DNA of 64,000 bases from Chryseobacterium indologenes. Lineage in GTDB: Bacteria; Bacteroidota; Bacteroidia; Flavobacteriales; Weeksellaceae. Positions 34,693 to 42,754 of this stretch are shown here, piece after piece. Every line of letters starts with the position of its first letter. Within the stretch, counting starts at the first letter, position 1. Where the stretch lies: NCBI GenBank assembly GCA_001013295.1, contig LAZY01000078.1, forward strand, positions 412,014 to 476,013, given 5' to 3'. Below the pieces are notes generated by a model, which saw only the letters and a program-made list of their open reading frames with translations, was not told where the DNA came from and ran no database searches. Made by a program: the position numbers and the translations under genes.

Positions 34693-34737
34693 GCCACGAA
34701 TGCATTATTTTTTTCATATTATTTGTGCAATCGTGGC
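34693..34737. repeat. Dispersed palindromic repeat, degenerate copy 3
   Basis: Left part GCCACGAATGCA (34693-34704) is identical to the other copies; right arm ATTTGTGCAATCGTGGC (34721-34737) differs at two positions. The inner part is decayed. It lies between the convergent stress protein and MocR genes. Confidence 0.7.
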
Positions 34738-34837
34738 AATTATATTTTTTTCAATGAGAGATCATGTTATTTTTTTACATAAGAGTCTATATCATCTACA
34801 AAATAAGATAGATAAGTGTAATCAATACAGCTTACAG

Positions 34838-36271
34838 CTATTCTGATAATTGAGTTATAATTTCGGTGATAACCGGAATACTGTGTTCCAATTGCTCTTC
34901 AGAAAGCGCCCCGTAACTTAATCTGAATCCATTACTGATATTCCTGCTGTACTGCTTCGGATGAATGATCTTAATATTTTTGTCCAGCAGCAAAGCCGTT
35001 AGTCTATCCCAGTCCAATTTTACTTTAGGAACGATCCAAAAGGCAAGCCCACCTTCCGGTAAAGTAAAATCAGCAACCTTTTTCATGTATTTTTCCAAAA
35101 GTTCAAACACAAAGTCTCTTTTGTTTCTGTAATGAACAGTCGCTTTCCTGATGTGCTTCTTTACCGCACCTTCTCTGATGAGTTGAAGAACCGCTTGTTC
35201 CATAATGACATCTCCATGTACATCTATGATCTTTCTCAGACTTCCTATTTTTTGTAGCAGTTCCTGATTTTTAGTTGCTAGATAACCAATTCTTAAAGCC
35301 GGGGCCACCACTTTACTCAAAGTCCCGATATACACATAATGATTGAGTTCCGGAAAGCTGGACACTGGAAGAATGGGCCGGTATCCGAAATGAAATTCGT
35401 TATCATAATCATCTTCAATAACGGTAATGTTGTACTGATTTGAGAGTTCTATCAGTTTTAATCTTCTTGCCAAACTTAAAGTAACGGTCGTGGGATATTG
35501 TCTGTGAGGGGTAATATATAGAGCTTTTATCGTTTTATATTCCTTTAAAAGCTTTTCTACCGATTCGATACAAATGCCTTCATCATCTACATTTACGGGT
35601 AAAAGTGTAGCTCCGGCGTATTCAAACGCCTGCCAGGCTGGTTGATAACCTGGATTTTCTACAATAATGTGGTCTCCCGATTTAAGTAAAGTCTGGGCGG
35701 TAAGAAACATTCCCATCTGGCTGCCTCGGGTAATGGATATTTCGTTTTCATTGATCTGCATTCCCCGCTGGTGGTTCAGCATTTGAGAAATCACTTTCCG
35801 GAACTCTGTTTCTCCATGCTCGTTTCCGTATCCCATCATCTGCCACTTTGCTTTTATACTGAAAATCTGGCGGTATGCTCTGGCCAACTCGGTAACAGGA
35901 GCTATTTTACTGTCCGGATGACCATCATCAAACTGAATCATCATCGTATTGGACAGGGTTGATGGGCCCGGAATATCCTGCATTCTGTCCGTTCTTTTCT
36001 CATGCAGGGAAGGTAACTGATCCGAGACAAAAATGCCTTTCCGTTCTTTTGAAATCACCCATTCTTCATTGATCAGAACCTGGTAGGCTTCTACCACCGT
36101 GTTTCTGTTGATCTTTAATGCTGTTGCCAGGTTTCGGCTTCCGGGAAGGGCATCTCCGGTTTTAAGTCTGCCTGAACGAATATCGGCAATAATAGTGTCT
36201 GCGATCTGCAAATACACAGCTTTGTCAAGATTTTTATCAATCTCAAATTCTAATTTCCAAGGTCGGAGCAT
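34838..36271 (-). CDS. MocR-type GntR/aminotransferase regulator
   Basis: 477 residues. The N-terminal 70 residues are a GntR winged helix ('YLQIADTIIADIRSGRLKTGDALPGSRNLATALKINRNTVVEAYQVL'), the rest a fold-type I aminotransferase with PLP lysine in 'YIGTLSKVVAPALRIGY'. MocR proteins bind PLP and often control vitamin B6 or amine metabolism. It is divergent from cupin-DHDPS-thioredoxin across a 102-base region containing TGGACTA and TGGTCCA words, a likely pair of operator halves. PdxR-like function is possible but the neighbours are not pdxST. Confidence 0.92.
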   Translation of the reverse strand: MLRPWKLEFEIDKNLDKAVYLQIADTIIADIRSGRLKTGDALPGSRNLATALKINRNTVVEAYQVLINEEWVISKERKGIFVSDQLPSLHEKRTDRMQDIPGPSTLSNTMMIQFDDGHPDSKIAPVTELARAYRQIFSIKAKWQMMGYGNEHGETEFRKVISQMLNHQRGMQINENEISITRGSQMGMFLTAQTLLKSGDHIIVENPGYQPAWQAFEYAGATLLPVNVDDEGICIESVEKLLKEYKTIKALYITPHRQYPTTVTLSLARRLKLIELSNQYNITVIEDDYDNEFHFGYRPILPVSSFPELNHYVYIGTLSKVVAPALRIGYLATKNQELLQKIGSLRKIIDVHGDVIMEQAVLQLIREGAVKKHIRKATVHYRNKRDFVFELLEKYMKKVADFTLPEGGLAFWIVPKVKLDWDRLTALLLDKNIKIIHPKQYSRNISNGFRLSYGALSEEQLEHSIPVITEIITQLSE

Positions 36272-36272
36272 C

Positions 36273-36316
36273 TGGACTATCTATTTATATAAAAACTGAA
36301 TCATTTGAATGGTCCA
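36273..36316. promoter_or_regulatory. Putative MocR operator in the divergent region
   Basis: TGGACTA (36273-36279) and TGGTCCA (36310-36316) are near-inverted words (6 of 7 pair) at about 31 bases spacing, between the MocR start and the -7 box of the cupin gene. MocR regulators typically bind two spaced words around the promoter. Confidence 0.35.
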
Positions 36317-36325
36317 AATATAAAA

Positions 36326-36333
36326 TAATTTTG
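36326..36333 (+). promoter_or_regulatory. -7 promoter element for the cupin gene
   Basis: TAATTTTG, matching TAnnTTTG, 41 bases before the ATG at 36374; adjacent to the putative MocR words. Confidence 0.5.
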
Positions 36334-36373
36334 TCATGCAATAAAGCACAGAACAAATTAAATTTTAAAAATC

Positions 36374-36829
36374 ATGGACAAGAAACAATTCAGTTCAAAA
36401 GACTTTCACGAAACATTTGCAAAACCAAAGTATGTAAAGCCAAGCCATTTAATTCATAAAAATGTTGAAAATGCAGGAGAGCACAACCAATTTTCTACAG
36501 AGAGAAAGCATCCTGTATTTTTTGTGGACCTTCCCAGTAAGAATGTCAGCATGACTATTGGCGGATTACTTCCAGGCCAGCAGACCAACAGACACCGTCA
36601 TACCTACGAAACGGTATTATTTGTTATTGAAGGTAAAGGCTGGACAGAGGTAGAAGATGAACGTGTGCATTGGGAAGCGGGAGATGCTGTTTATATTCCC
36701 TCATGGGCATGGCATAAACATCAGAATTTAAGTGATACAGAGCCTGCCAAATACATTGCCTGTGAGAATGCTCCTCAGTTGCAGAATTTAGGAGTGGCTT
36801 TAAGAGAAGAAGAGGGCAGAGACCTTTAG
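36374..36829 (+). CDS. Cupin-domain protein
   Basis: 151 residues. Cupin motif 1 is 'TNRHRHTYETVLFVIEGKGWTEVEDE' (HxH...E) and motif 2 is 'VHWEAGDAVYIPSWAWHKHQN' (P, H). Metal-binding beta-barrel, no signal peptide. Members include dioxygenases and sugar isomerases; substrate unknown. First gene of a probable MocR-controlled group with a DHDPS-like aldolase and a thioredoxin-like protein. Confidence 0.9.
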   Translation: MDKKQFSSKDFHETFAKPKYVKPSHLIHKNVENAGEHNQFSTERKHPVFFVDLPSKNVSMTIGGLLPGQQTNRHRHTYETVLFVIEGKGWTEVEDERVHWEAGDAVYIPSWAWHKHQNLSDTEPAKYIACENAPQLQNLGVALREEEGRDL

Positions 36830-36992
36830 TATTGTAAATCATTAAGAAGATTTAATAGAATACAAATAGGTTTTAGCATCGAAAAACACTTTATCCTTAA
36901 CCTCATTTATTCCAAAAGTATATTCAGCTTAATCTTTCTTAATGATTTCCATTTTTTCTAAAAATTATTTTAAAATTGTAAACAGAACCAAC

Positions 36993-37877
36993 ATGAAAAA
37001 TGTTCCATTCAAAGGGATCATAGCTTATCCCATCACTCCTTTTGATGAAAATGAAAAAATAGATATTTCCCTTTTCAAACACCTTGTAGAAAGGCTTATC
37101 ATATCCGGTAGCCACGGAATAGCCCCACTGGGAAGTACGGGAGTAATGCCTTATCTGTCTGATAAAGAGAAAGAAGCCATTACAGAGGCAACGATAGACC
37201 AGGTAAAGGGCCGGGTTCCAACACTGGTAGGAGTTTCAAATCTTACCACAGAAAAAACGATACATCATGCTCAGTTTGCAGAAAAAGCCGGAGCAGATGC
37301 TGTAATGATCATCCCTATGAGTTATTGGAAGCTTACTGATGATGAAATTGTTGCCCATTATGATGCTGTAGCCCGTAAAATTTCTATTCCGATTATGGCC
37401 TACAATAATCCGGCAACCAGTGGGGTAGATATGTCTCCGGCCCTATTGAAAAGACTTTTGGAAATCCCCAATATTACAATGATCAAGGAAAGTTCAGGAG
37501 ATATTCAGAGAATGCATTATCTGAGAAGGGAATTGGGGGAAGAGGTTGCTTTCTATAATGGATCCAATCCTCTGGCCTTGGGAGCTTTCTGTGCCGGCGC
37601 CAGAGGATGGTGTACCGCAGCTCCAAACCTCATTTCCGATCTTAATATCGGATTATATGAGGCTATTGTAGAAGGTGACCTTGAAAAAGCAAAAGAACTT
37701 TTTTACCAACAGTTTGATCTTTTGAAATTCATTGTCAATAAAGGACTTCCAAGAGCTGTCAAAGCCGGGCTGAATATCCTAGGGGAAGAAGGTGGAAATC
37801 TCAGAAGTCCTCTAAAACCTCTCCACGAAAAAGAGACCGAAGAATTAAAAAAGATTATTAAAAAACTTATGAAATAA
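36993..37877 (+). CDS. Dihydrodipicolinate synthase / N-acetylneuraminate lyase family aldolase
   Basis: 294 residues from ATG 36993 (earlier ATG 36942 would add a non-family extension). TIM-barrel class I aldolase: 'GIIAYPITPFDENEKID' at the start, 'GSHGIAPLGSTGVMPYLSDKEK' (GxxGE-like site, here GSTGVM), 'IPIMAYNNPATSGVDMS' (Tyr) and 'ITMIKESSGDIQRM' (Schiff-base Lys in IKESS). The 'GVM' in place of 'GE(F/G)' suggests a non-DapA substrate, such as a 2-keto-3-deoxy sugar acid or a related aldol. The next ORF starts 4 bases downstream. Cytoplasmic. Confidence 0.9.
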   Translation: MKNVPFKGIIAYPITPFDENEKIDISLFKHLVERLIISGSHGIAPLGSTGVMPYLSDKEKEAITEATIDQVKGRVPTLVGVSNLTTEKTIHHAQFAEKAGADAVMIIPMSYWKLTDDEIVAHYDAVARKISIPIMAYNNPATSGVDMSPALLKRLLEIPNITMIKESSGDIQRMHYLRRELGEEVAFYNGSNPLALGAFCAGARGWCTAAPNLISDLNIGLYEAIVEGDLEKAKELFYQQFDLLKFIVNKGLPRAVKAGLNILGEEGGNLRSPLKPLHEKETEELKKIIKKLMK

Positions 37878-37881
37878 ACTT

Positions 37882-38115
37882 ATGAAAAAATCCACTTTTT
37901 ACCACGCAGGCTGCCCGGTGTGCATCAGCGCAGAACATGATATGATCAGCCTTATAGGTGCGGAGCATGTAGAAATTATCCACTTAGGTAATGATCGAAA
38001 TAAAATTGAAGAGGCAGAACGGGCCGGAGTGAAGTCTGTCCCTGCTTTGGTTACTCCCAACGGGAATGTGCTTCATATTAATTTCGGAGCATCTATGGAA
38101 GATGTGAAAAAATAG
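37882..38115 (+). CDS. Small thioredoxin/glutaredoxin-like protein
   Basis: 77 residues. The active-site motif is C11-P-V-C14 in 'FYHAGCPVCISAEHDM', and the cis-proline is 'SVPALVTPNG'. One compact thioredoxin domain; no signal peptide. Translation starts 4 bases after the aldolase stop, so it is in the same operon. Redox role inferred. Confidence 0.88.
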   Translation: MKKSTFYHAGCPVCISAEHDMISLIGAEHVEIIHLGNDRNKIEEAERAGVKSVPALVTPNGNVLHINFGASMEDVKK

Positions 38116-38132
38116 AGTATGATTAGTCTTAT

Positions 38133-38162
38133 AAAGACGGCTCAGTTTCTTGAGCCGTCTTT
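38133..38162 (+). terminator. Intrinsic terminator of the cupin-aldolase-thioredoxin operon
   Basis: AAAGACGGCTCA (38133-38144) pairs perfectly with TGAGCCGTCTTT (38151-38162), loop 6, followed by T. It lies 17 bases after the thioredoxin gene stop. Confidence 0.85.
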
Positions 38163-38215
38163 TGTATGGATTGAAAAACTCATTTAGATTAAATATTATC
38201 TCAAAAAAAACTTGC

Positions 38216-38260
38216 GTAGCTAAATAACTACACATATATTTGTAGTCAAATAACTACACA
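38216..38260 (+). promoter_or_regulatory. Tandem ArsR operator overlapping the promoter
   Basis: GTAGCTAAATAACTACACA (38216-38234) recurs as GTAGTCAAATAACTACACA (38242-38260), 17 of 19 identical, period 26. Each has the inverted halves GTAG...CTAC. The -7 box TATATTTG (38235-38242) lies exactly between the two copies. Directly followed by the ATG of the ArsR gene, which suggests autorepression. Confidence 0.75.
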
Positions 38261-38593
38261 ATGAATTTAAGAAGAGATGTATTCCAGGCGATTGCAGACC
38301 CTACCAGAAGATCCATATTGATGCTGGTAGCTGCCCAATCTATGACTGCAGGAGCCATTGCTTCCAATTTCGATACTGCAAGACCTACTGTTTCTAAGCA
38401 TCTTCAGATCCTTACAGAATGCGAATTGTTGAGATCTGAACAAAACGGCCGTGAAATTATTTATCACCTCAATCCCAATAAAATGAAAGAAATAGCAGAT
38501 TTTATAGAGCCATTCCGCAAAATGTGGGATGAGAAATTCAATAAACTGGAAAGTGTGATGAAAGCGTACCAGAATGTGAATAATAAGACATAA
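38261..38593 (+). CDS. ArsR family transcriptional regulator
   Basis: 110 residues. Winged helix 'RRDVFQAIADPTRRSILMLVAAQSMTAGAIASNFDTARPTVSKHLQIL' is the signature region, with 'REIIYHLNPNKMKEIADFIEP' behind. No ELCVCDL metal site, so it is not a metal sensor; it belongs to the group that controls SRPBCC genes in bacteria. The adjacent SRPBCC, DUF1801 and DoxX genes are the likely regulon. Tandem operator upstream. Confidence 0.93.
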   Translation: MNLRRDVFQAIADPTRRSILMLVAAQSMTAGAIASNFDTARPTVSKHLQILTECELLRSEQNGREIIYHLNPNKMKEIADFIEPFRKMWDEKFNKLESVMKAYQNVNNKT

Positions 38594-38640
38594 AAGATGA
38601 TAGACGGCTAGATAATAGACAAGGACTTCAAAGTTTAACT

Positions 38641-38724
38641 TGTGAATGTCAATGGTCAATTTTGCTTCGCAAGTGAATCGTCAATTATCAGTGAATGAGA
38701 TCACAACCTTGAACATTAAACTTC
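38641..38724. repeat. Intergenic direct repeat, copy R1
   Basis: An 84-base unit shared with R2 and R3. It contains the small hairpin TTGC-TTC-GCAA, the word GTCAAT..., and ends in CCTTGAACATTAAAC. It lies between the ArsR and SRPBCC genes. Confidence 0.75.
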
Positions 38725-38775
38725 AGACACTCTTACCCTCCCACTCTATAACTCTAATACCCTCAAACTCAAAAT

Positions 38776-39237
38776 ATGGAACTTAAAACAAAAATCCACG
38801 CAGAAGACGGCAAACAGGAAATATTCATCATCAGAGAATTTGATCTTCCTGTAGAACTGCTTTTCAAGGCATATACAGAAGCTGAACTTTTCGAACAATG
38901 GATGGGAACCAAAGTGACTAAGTTTGAAAATCAGCCTCATGGAAGCTACCGTTTCGAAACTTCAAATCCTCAGGGAGAAGTAATGTTCAGTGCTAATGGA
39001 ACCATTCACGATATTCTTCAGAATGAGAAAATTATAAGAACTTTTCAAATGGAAAATACTCCTTTCCCACCGCAGATTGAGTTTTTAGAATTTGAAAAAT
39101 TAACGGATACTACCAGTAAAATCACGATTCAAACCATTTATAAATCTGTAGATTTCAGAGACCAACACCTTAAAATGCCATTTGCCCAAGGAATTAATAT
39201 GGTGCATAATCGTTTGCAGGAAATGTTTAGAGACTAA
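38776..39237 (+). CDS. SRPBCC (AHSA1-like) domain protein
   Basis: 153 residues. START-like fold of the AHSA1 type: 'REFDLPVELLFKAYTEAELFEQWMGTKVT' at the start and 'GINMVHNRLQEMF' at the end are typical. Soluble, cytoplasmic. It probably binds a small hydrophobic ligand; function unknown. Second gene of the ArsR-led series. Confidence 0.92.
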   Translation: MELKTKIHAEDGKQEIFIIREFDLPVELLFKAYTEAELFEQWMGTKVTKFENQPHGSYRFETSNPQGEVMFSANGTIHDILQNEKIIRTFQMENTPFPPQIEFLEFEKLTDTTSKITIQTIYKSVDFRDQHLKMPFAQGINMVHNRLQEMFRD

Positions 39238-39283
39238 TAGATAATAGACGAAGAGATGAGAGACATGGATGTCATAGTTTAAA

Positions 39284-39367
39284 TGAAGATTGTCAATAGT
39301 GAATTTTGCTTCGCAAATGAATCGTCAATTATTAGTGAACGGATAACAACATTGAACTTTAAATCTT
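39284..39367. repeat. Intergenic direct repeat, copy R2
   Basis: Shares TCAATAGTGAATTTTGCTTC, the hairpin core TTTGC-TTC-GCAAA and ATCGTCAATTA with R1. It lies between the SRPBCC and DUF1801 genes, followed directly by R3. Confidence 0.75.
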
Positions 39368-39379
39368 AAACTTTAAACT

Positions 39380-39461
39380 CGAATGTCAATAGTGAATGTT
39401 GCTTCGCAAATTAATCCTTAATTACCAGTGAACGGGATGACAACCTTGAACATTAAACCTC
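39380..39461. repeat. Intergenic direct repeat, copy R3
   Basis: Starts 'GAATGTCAATAGTGAATGTT', contains the TTGC-TTC-GCAA core and ends CCTTGAACATTAAAC like R1. R2 and R3 are tandem with period about 95. Confidence 0.75.
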
Positions 39462-39467
39462 AAAAAC

Positions 39468-40046
39468 ATGAATACAAAACTTGATTTTTTCTTCGATAAG
39501 GCCACACAGTGGAAAGAAGAATTTGAAAAATTAAGAACCATAGCCCTAAGTACCGAATTGGTAGAAGATTTAAAATGGGGCTGTCCCTGTTATACTTATG
39601 AAGGGAAAAATATTTTCTTAATTCACGGATTTAAAGAATATTGTGCGCTTCTCTTTTTTAAAGGGGCCTTGATGAAAGATCCGGACCAGATTTTGATTCA
39701 GCAATCTGAAAATGTACAGGCAGCAAGGCAAATCCGTTTTACAGACCTTCAACAGATTAATGATCTTGAAAAAGAACTTCGGGCATATATGTTTGAAGCT
39801 GTTGAAATTGAAGAATCCGGAGCTAAGGTTGAAATGAAGAAAACCAAAGATTTTGAAATGGTTGAAGAGTTTCAAAATAAACTGGATCAGGATGCCACAT
39901 TAAAGGAAGCTTTCGAATCTTTAACTCCAGGCCGTCAAAGGGCTTACCTACTCCACTTTTCCTCTGTCAAACAATCTAAAACAAGGGAAGCAAGAATTGA
40001 AAAATGCATTCCTCACATCCTGGAAGGAAAAGGCCTTAACGACTAA
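39468..40046 (+). CDS. DUF1801/YdeI-family protein
   Basis: 192 residues. 'ELVEDLKWGCPCYTYEGKNIFLIHGFKEYCALLFFKGALMKDP' is the DUF1801 (YdhG-like) core; 'FQNKLDQDATLKEAFESLTPGRQRAYLLHFSSVKQSKTREARIEKCIPHIL' is the YdeI/OmpD-associated C-terminal domain. Cytoplasmic; function unknown. It often sits beside ArsR and SRPBCC genes in bacteroidetes, as here. Confidence 0.9.
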   Translation: MNTKLDFFFDKATQWKEEFEKLRTIALSTELVEDLKWGCPCYTYEGKNIFLIHGFKEYCALLFFKGALMKDPDQILIQQSENVQAARQIRFTDLQQINDLEKELRAYMFEAVEIEESGAKVEMKKTKDFEMVEEFQNKLDQDATLKEAFESLTPGRQRAYLLHFSSVKQSKTREARIEKCIPHILEGKGLND

Positions 40047-40064
40047 TCACAAAACATAATCAAT

Positions 40065-40466
40065 ATGGAAACATCAAATCAATCTGAAAAAAGAAAAAGA
40101 ATCATCTATTGGGTTTTTACCCTTTGGATGTCACTAGGCATGGTCTCTACAGCCATTGTTCAGCTTATGAAAAATAAAGATGAGCTTGCCAATTTTACCA
40201 ATTTGGGCTATCCCGCTTACCTGATGACCATCATTGGAGTATGGAAATTACTAGGTGTCATCGCCATTCTTATCCCGAAACGATTATTATTAAAAGAATG
40301 GGCTTATGCAGGATTTTTCTTCGTAATGTCCGGCGCTGTGATCTCACATCTTATTGTTGGGGATATTTCCGGAAGAACCTTCCCTGCTGTATTATTGTTT
40401 GTTTTGGTTATTATTTCATGGTACTTCAGACCTGCCAACAGAAAAATTACTATTATAGAAAAATAA
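40065..40466 (+). CDS. DoxX-like membrane protein
   Basis: 133 residues with four hydrophobic segments ('IYWVFTLWMSLGMVSTAIVQLM', 'YPAYLMTIIGVWKLLGVIAILI', 'WAYAGFFFVMSGAVISHLIVG', 'AVLLFVLVIISWYF'). Matches the DoxX-like family of small inner-membrane proteins. Starts 18 bases after the DUF1801 stop, so co-transcribed. Function unknown. Confidence 0.9.
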   Translation: METSNQSEKRKRIIYWVFTLWMSLGMVSTAIVQLMKNKDELANFTNLGYPAYLMTIIGVWKLLGVIAILIPKRLLLKEWAYAGFFFVMSGAVISHLIVGDISGRTFPAVLLFVLVIISWYFRPANRKITIIEK

Positions 40467-40554
40467 TTTTCAATAATAAAGTCGTTTAAAAGTAATTTTA
40501 TCGGAAATAAAATCTTTGCGCCTTAAAAATATTCTCAACCACCAAAACCTCTTG

Positions 40555-40562
40555 TATATTTG
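40555..40562 (+). promoter_or_regulatory. -7 promoter element for the DUF4256 gene
   Basis: TATATTTG, matching TAnnTTTG, 45 bases before the ATG at 40607. Confidence 0.5.
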
Positions 40563-40606
40563 TAATTTAAACAACAAGAAACCAATCATTTAAAAGAACA
40601 AACAGT

Positions 40607-41179
40607 ATGGCAAAATTTAATATGAAAAAGAAATCCTTAACTCCCGAACAAAGCAAAACTCTTCTGGAAATCCTGAAAACCCGTTTTGAAAAAAATATGT
40701 CTCGCCACAAAGGTTTGAAATGGGAAAAAATTCAATCTAAACTGGAATCCAACCCTGAAAAACTATGGTCTTTAAACGAAATGGAAGAAACCGAAGGCGA
40801 ACCGGACGTTGTAGATTACAACCAAAAAACAGATGAATACCTCTTCTTCGACTGTTCCCCGGAAAGCCCGAAACGCAGAAGCCTTTGCTATGACTACCCT
40901 GCCTGGGAATCAAGAAAGGCCAACAAACCGGAAAGCAACGCTATTGATAAAGCTTCAGAAATGGGTATTGAGATTTTAAACGAAGAACAATACCGCCACC
41001 TTCAGGAACTTGGAAAATTTGACCAGAAAACCTCCAGTTGGGTACAAACACCTGCTTCAATCCGAGAGCTTGGCGGAGCTGTTTTCTGCGACAGACGATA
41101 CAATACCGTATTCTACTATCATAATGGAGCAGATTCTTATTATGCAGCGAGAGGGTTTAGGGGGAGTTTGAGGGTTTGA
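40607..41179 (+). CDS. DUF4256 family protein
   Basis: 190 residues. 'LTPEQSKTLLEILKTRFEKNMSRHKGLKWEKIQ' and 'LWSLNEMEETEGEPDVVDYNQKTDEYLFFDCSPESPK' and the end 'NTVFYYHNGADSYYAARGFRGSLRV' match the DUF4256 family of cytoplasmic proteins of unknown function. It has its own promoter and follows the DoxX gene by 140 bases. Confidence 0.92.
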   Translation: MAKFNMKKKSLTPEQSKTLLEILKTRFEKNMSRHKGLKWEKIQSKLESNPEKLWSLNEMEETEGEPDVVDYNQKTDEYLFFDCSPESPKRRSLCYDYPAWESRKANKPESNAIDKASEMGIEILNEEQYRHLQELGKFDQKTSSWVQTPASIRELGGAVFCDRRYNTVFYYHNGADSYYAARGFRGSLRV

Positions 41180-41253
41180 GAGTATTAGGTGTTGGGATAT
41201 GATTTGATTAACTAAGAATTTTAAAACTATTACCATTTCATATATTAGCGGAT

Positions 41254-41529
41254 ATGAAAAAAATATTTATTTCTATATTGATCCTCCTATCCGCAATGTT
41301 GTATACACAAAAATGTAATGATATTCAACAAAGTATAGACTCTTATGGTAGCTTTAATATATCTTTCAAAGAAAAATTATTTGATAATTTCTCCGAAACA
41401 GTCACTGAAGTAATTCATATAGAAGAAAATAATCAAGATTATCTTCAGTTATTTCAAAATAAATTTCCGGAAGTATATGATGGTAAATGTTTAAAAATAA
41501 CAACAAAAAGGTCATTAGCTGATTCCTGA
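41254..41529 (+). CDS. Secreted hypothetical protein, probably truncated
   Basis: 91 residues with a clear signal peptide ('MKKIFISILILLSAMLYTQK'). No family is recognised. Cys21 lies near the cleavage region, but no good lipobox. The last six codons overlap the end of an antisense coding-like stretch (41515-41799), so the natural C-terminus was probably lost at a junction near 41510. Confidence 0.5.
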   Translation: MKKIFISILILLSAMLYTQKCNDIQQSIDSYGSFNISFKEKLFDNFSETVTEVIHIEENNQDYLQLFQNKFPEVYDGKCLKITTKRSLADS

Positions 41530-41799
41530 CAAAATATTTCTGATCCAGAAATGCAGCTTTTCTTCGGTAATATTCATAAATCCACGATTACTTGTTTCAG
41601 CATTTAAAAGCGTATTTAATATATCTTTTGCTAAGTTTATAGATTCCTTACTTTTCAATAAGTTCACTCTGTTTGCCATTTGCTTGTGTATACCTATATA
41701 AGAGGCTATCGAATTAGAAGTATCAAAGAAATCAGCACTCCTATCTGGAGATTTCGTATAATTTTTTTCGGCATTGAATAGTACTATTATAGTAAAATA
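41515..41799 (-). pseudogene. Remnant of an unrecognised coding sequence
   Basis: The minus strand is open for 94 codons from 41799 to a TAA at 41515-41517, with protein-like composition ('DFFDTSNSIASYIGIHKQ', 'ESINLAKDILNTLLNAE', 'EEKLHFWIRNILSGIS'), but has no start codon before Met at about residue 40 and a stop lies upstream in frame. It looks like the C-terminal part of a lost gene. No family recognised. Confidence 0.5.
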
Positions 41800-42194
41800 C
41801 TAAAAATAGGTCATTTTATAATATTTACAAATTAATTTAGAAATTTGTCAGTATTGGAAAATGAGTACAATTTAAGTCCCTTAAAGATGAAGTTGCTAAC
41901 GTGATAAAGGCTTTTTTGTATGGTTGCCTGATTTTTTCATCATCGGCATTCATTTTTAAAACCAAATTGCGATGCTAGTCTGGATCGTATTGTTCCTACT
42001 TTAACTGTTGAATAAAAAATATTTGATAATAGCTAATTCATTATTATCACACAACTATCATGCTAACAATTAATAACAAAGGCTTGGTCATGTCAGATAA
42101 TGTTGTTAGATTAGAGTTGATTTTAATGATACTTGTTAACATAATTAATTTTTAATGACAGCATTTTAATAAAGTTCCTTTAAATTGATTTATC
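41800..42194. other. AT-rich 395-base region before the pilin array
   Basis: I see no gene, hairpin or TAnnTTTG box close to the first pilin gene. The region shares nothing with the conserved promoter cassettes of pilins 2-4, so pilin 1 is regulated differently or from further upstream. Confidence 0.4.
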
Positions 42195-42737
42195 ATGAAA
42201 AAACAAATCGTTATCACTGCCTTATCCCTGGGAGCAATCGTTATAGGAACCAATCAGGTTCTTGCACAAAATTCTGAGAAGGTTAGTACATCCGTAAATA
42301 TTATTTTATCGGATGTTATTGCAATGGACATTGGCTCTGTTGCTTCAGAAGGTACTGTAGATTTTAATTATGGGAGCACAAGAGACTATAATTCATCTAA
42401 AAATGTGACCGTTCCCAACAGTTTAGTCATTATTTCCTCTAAAAATTTTGACGTAAAAGTAAAATCTGAAGGAGCACACTTTGTAAGTGGCGCAAATGTA
42501 ATTCCCGTAGATATATTACAGGTAAAAGCAATACCGGGCGGAAGCTTGGTGGGAACCCTGAATGAGGTCACTTTATCTACAACTGATCAGGTGCTGGTGA
42601 GTAATGCAAGTTTAGGTGCCAAACAGTCTTTAAATATTGCCTATTCCATTTCAGCGGAAAATGCATCTAAGGTCCTTCTGGGAAAACCACAGGGAACTTA
42701 CACCCAAAAAATAACTTATACTGCCACTGCATTGTAA
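42195..42737 (+). CDS. Pilin-like secreted subunit 1
   Basis: 180 residues; signal peptide 'MKKQIVITALSLGAIVIGTNQVLAQ' (cut after AQ). The mature protein is beta-rich, about 155 residues, with 'VNIILSDVIAMDIGS' near the N-terminus and 'GTYTQKITYTATAL' at the C-terminus. It shares the same layout with three following paralogues but is clearly divergent. The regular size and N-terminal strand pattern resemble chaperone-usher fimbrial subunits (DUF4402-like). It lies upstream of the chaperone/usher-like genes. Pilus role inferred. Confidence 0.8.
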   Translation: MKKQIVITALSLGAIVIGTNQVLAQNSEKVSTSVNIILSDVIAMDIGSVASEGTVDFNYGSTRDYNSSKNVTVPNSLVIISSKNFDVKVKSEGAHFVSGANVIPVDILQVKAIPGGSLVGTLNEVTLSTTDQVLVSNASLGAKQSLNIAYSISAENASKVLLGKPQGTYTQKITYTATAL

Positions 42738-42754
42738 GTAAATAAAAATTTTAA

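Noticed and set aside
38641..39461. CRISPR array
   Set aside because: Only three long repeats, one of them in a different gap, no regular spacers and no cas genes.
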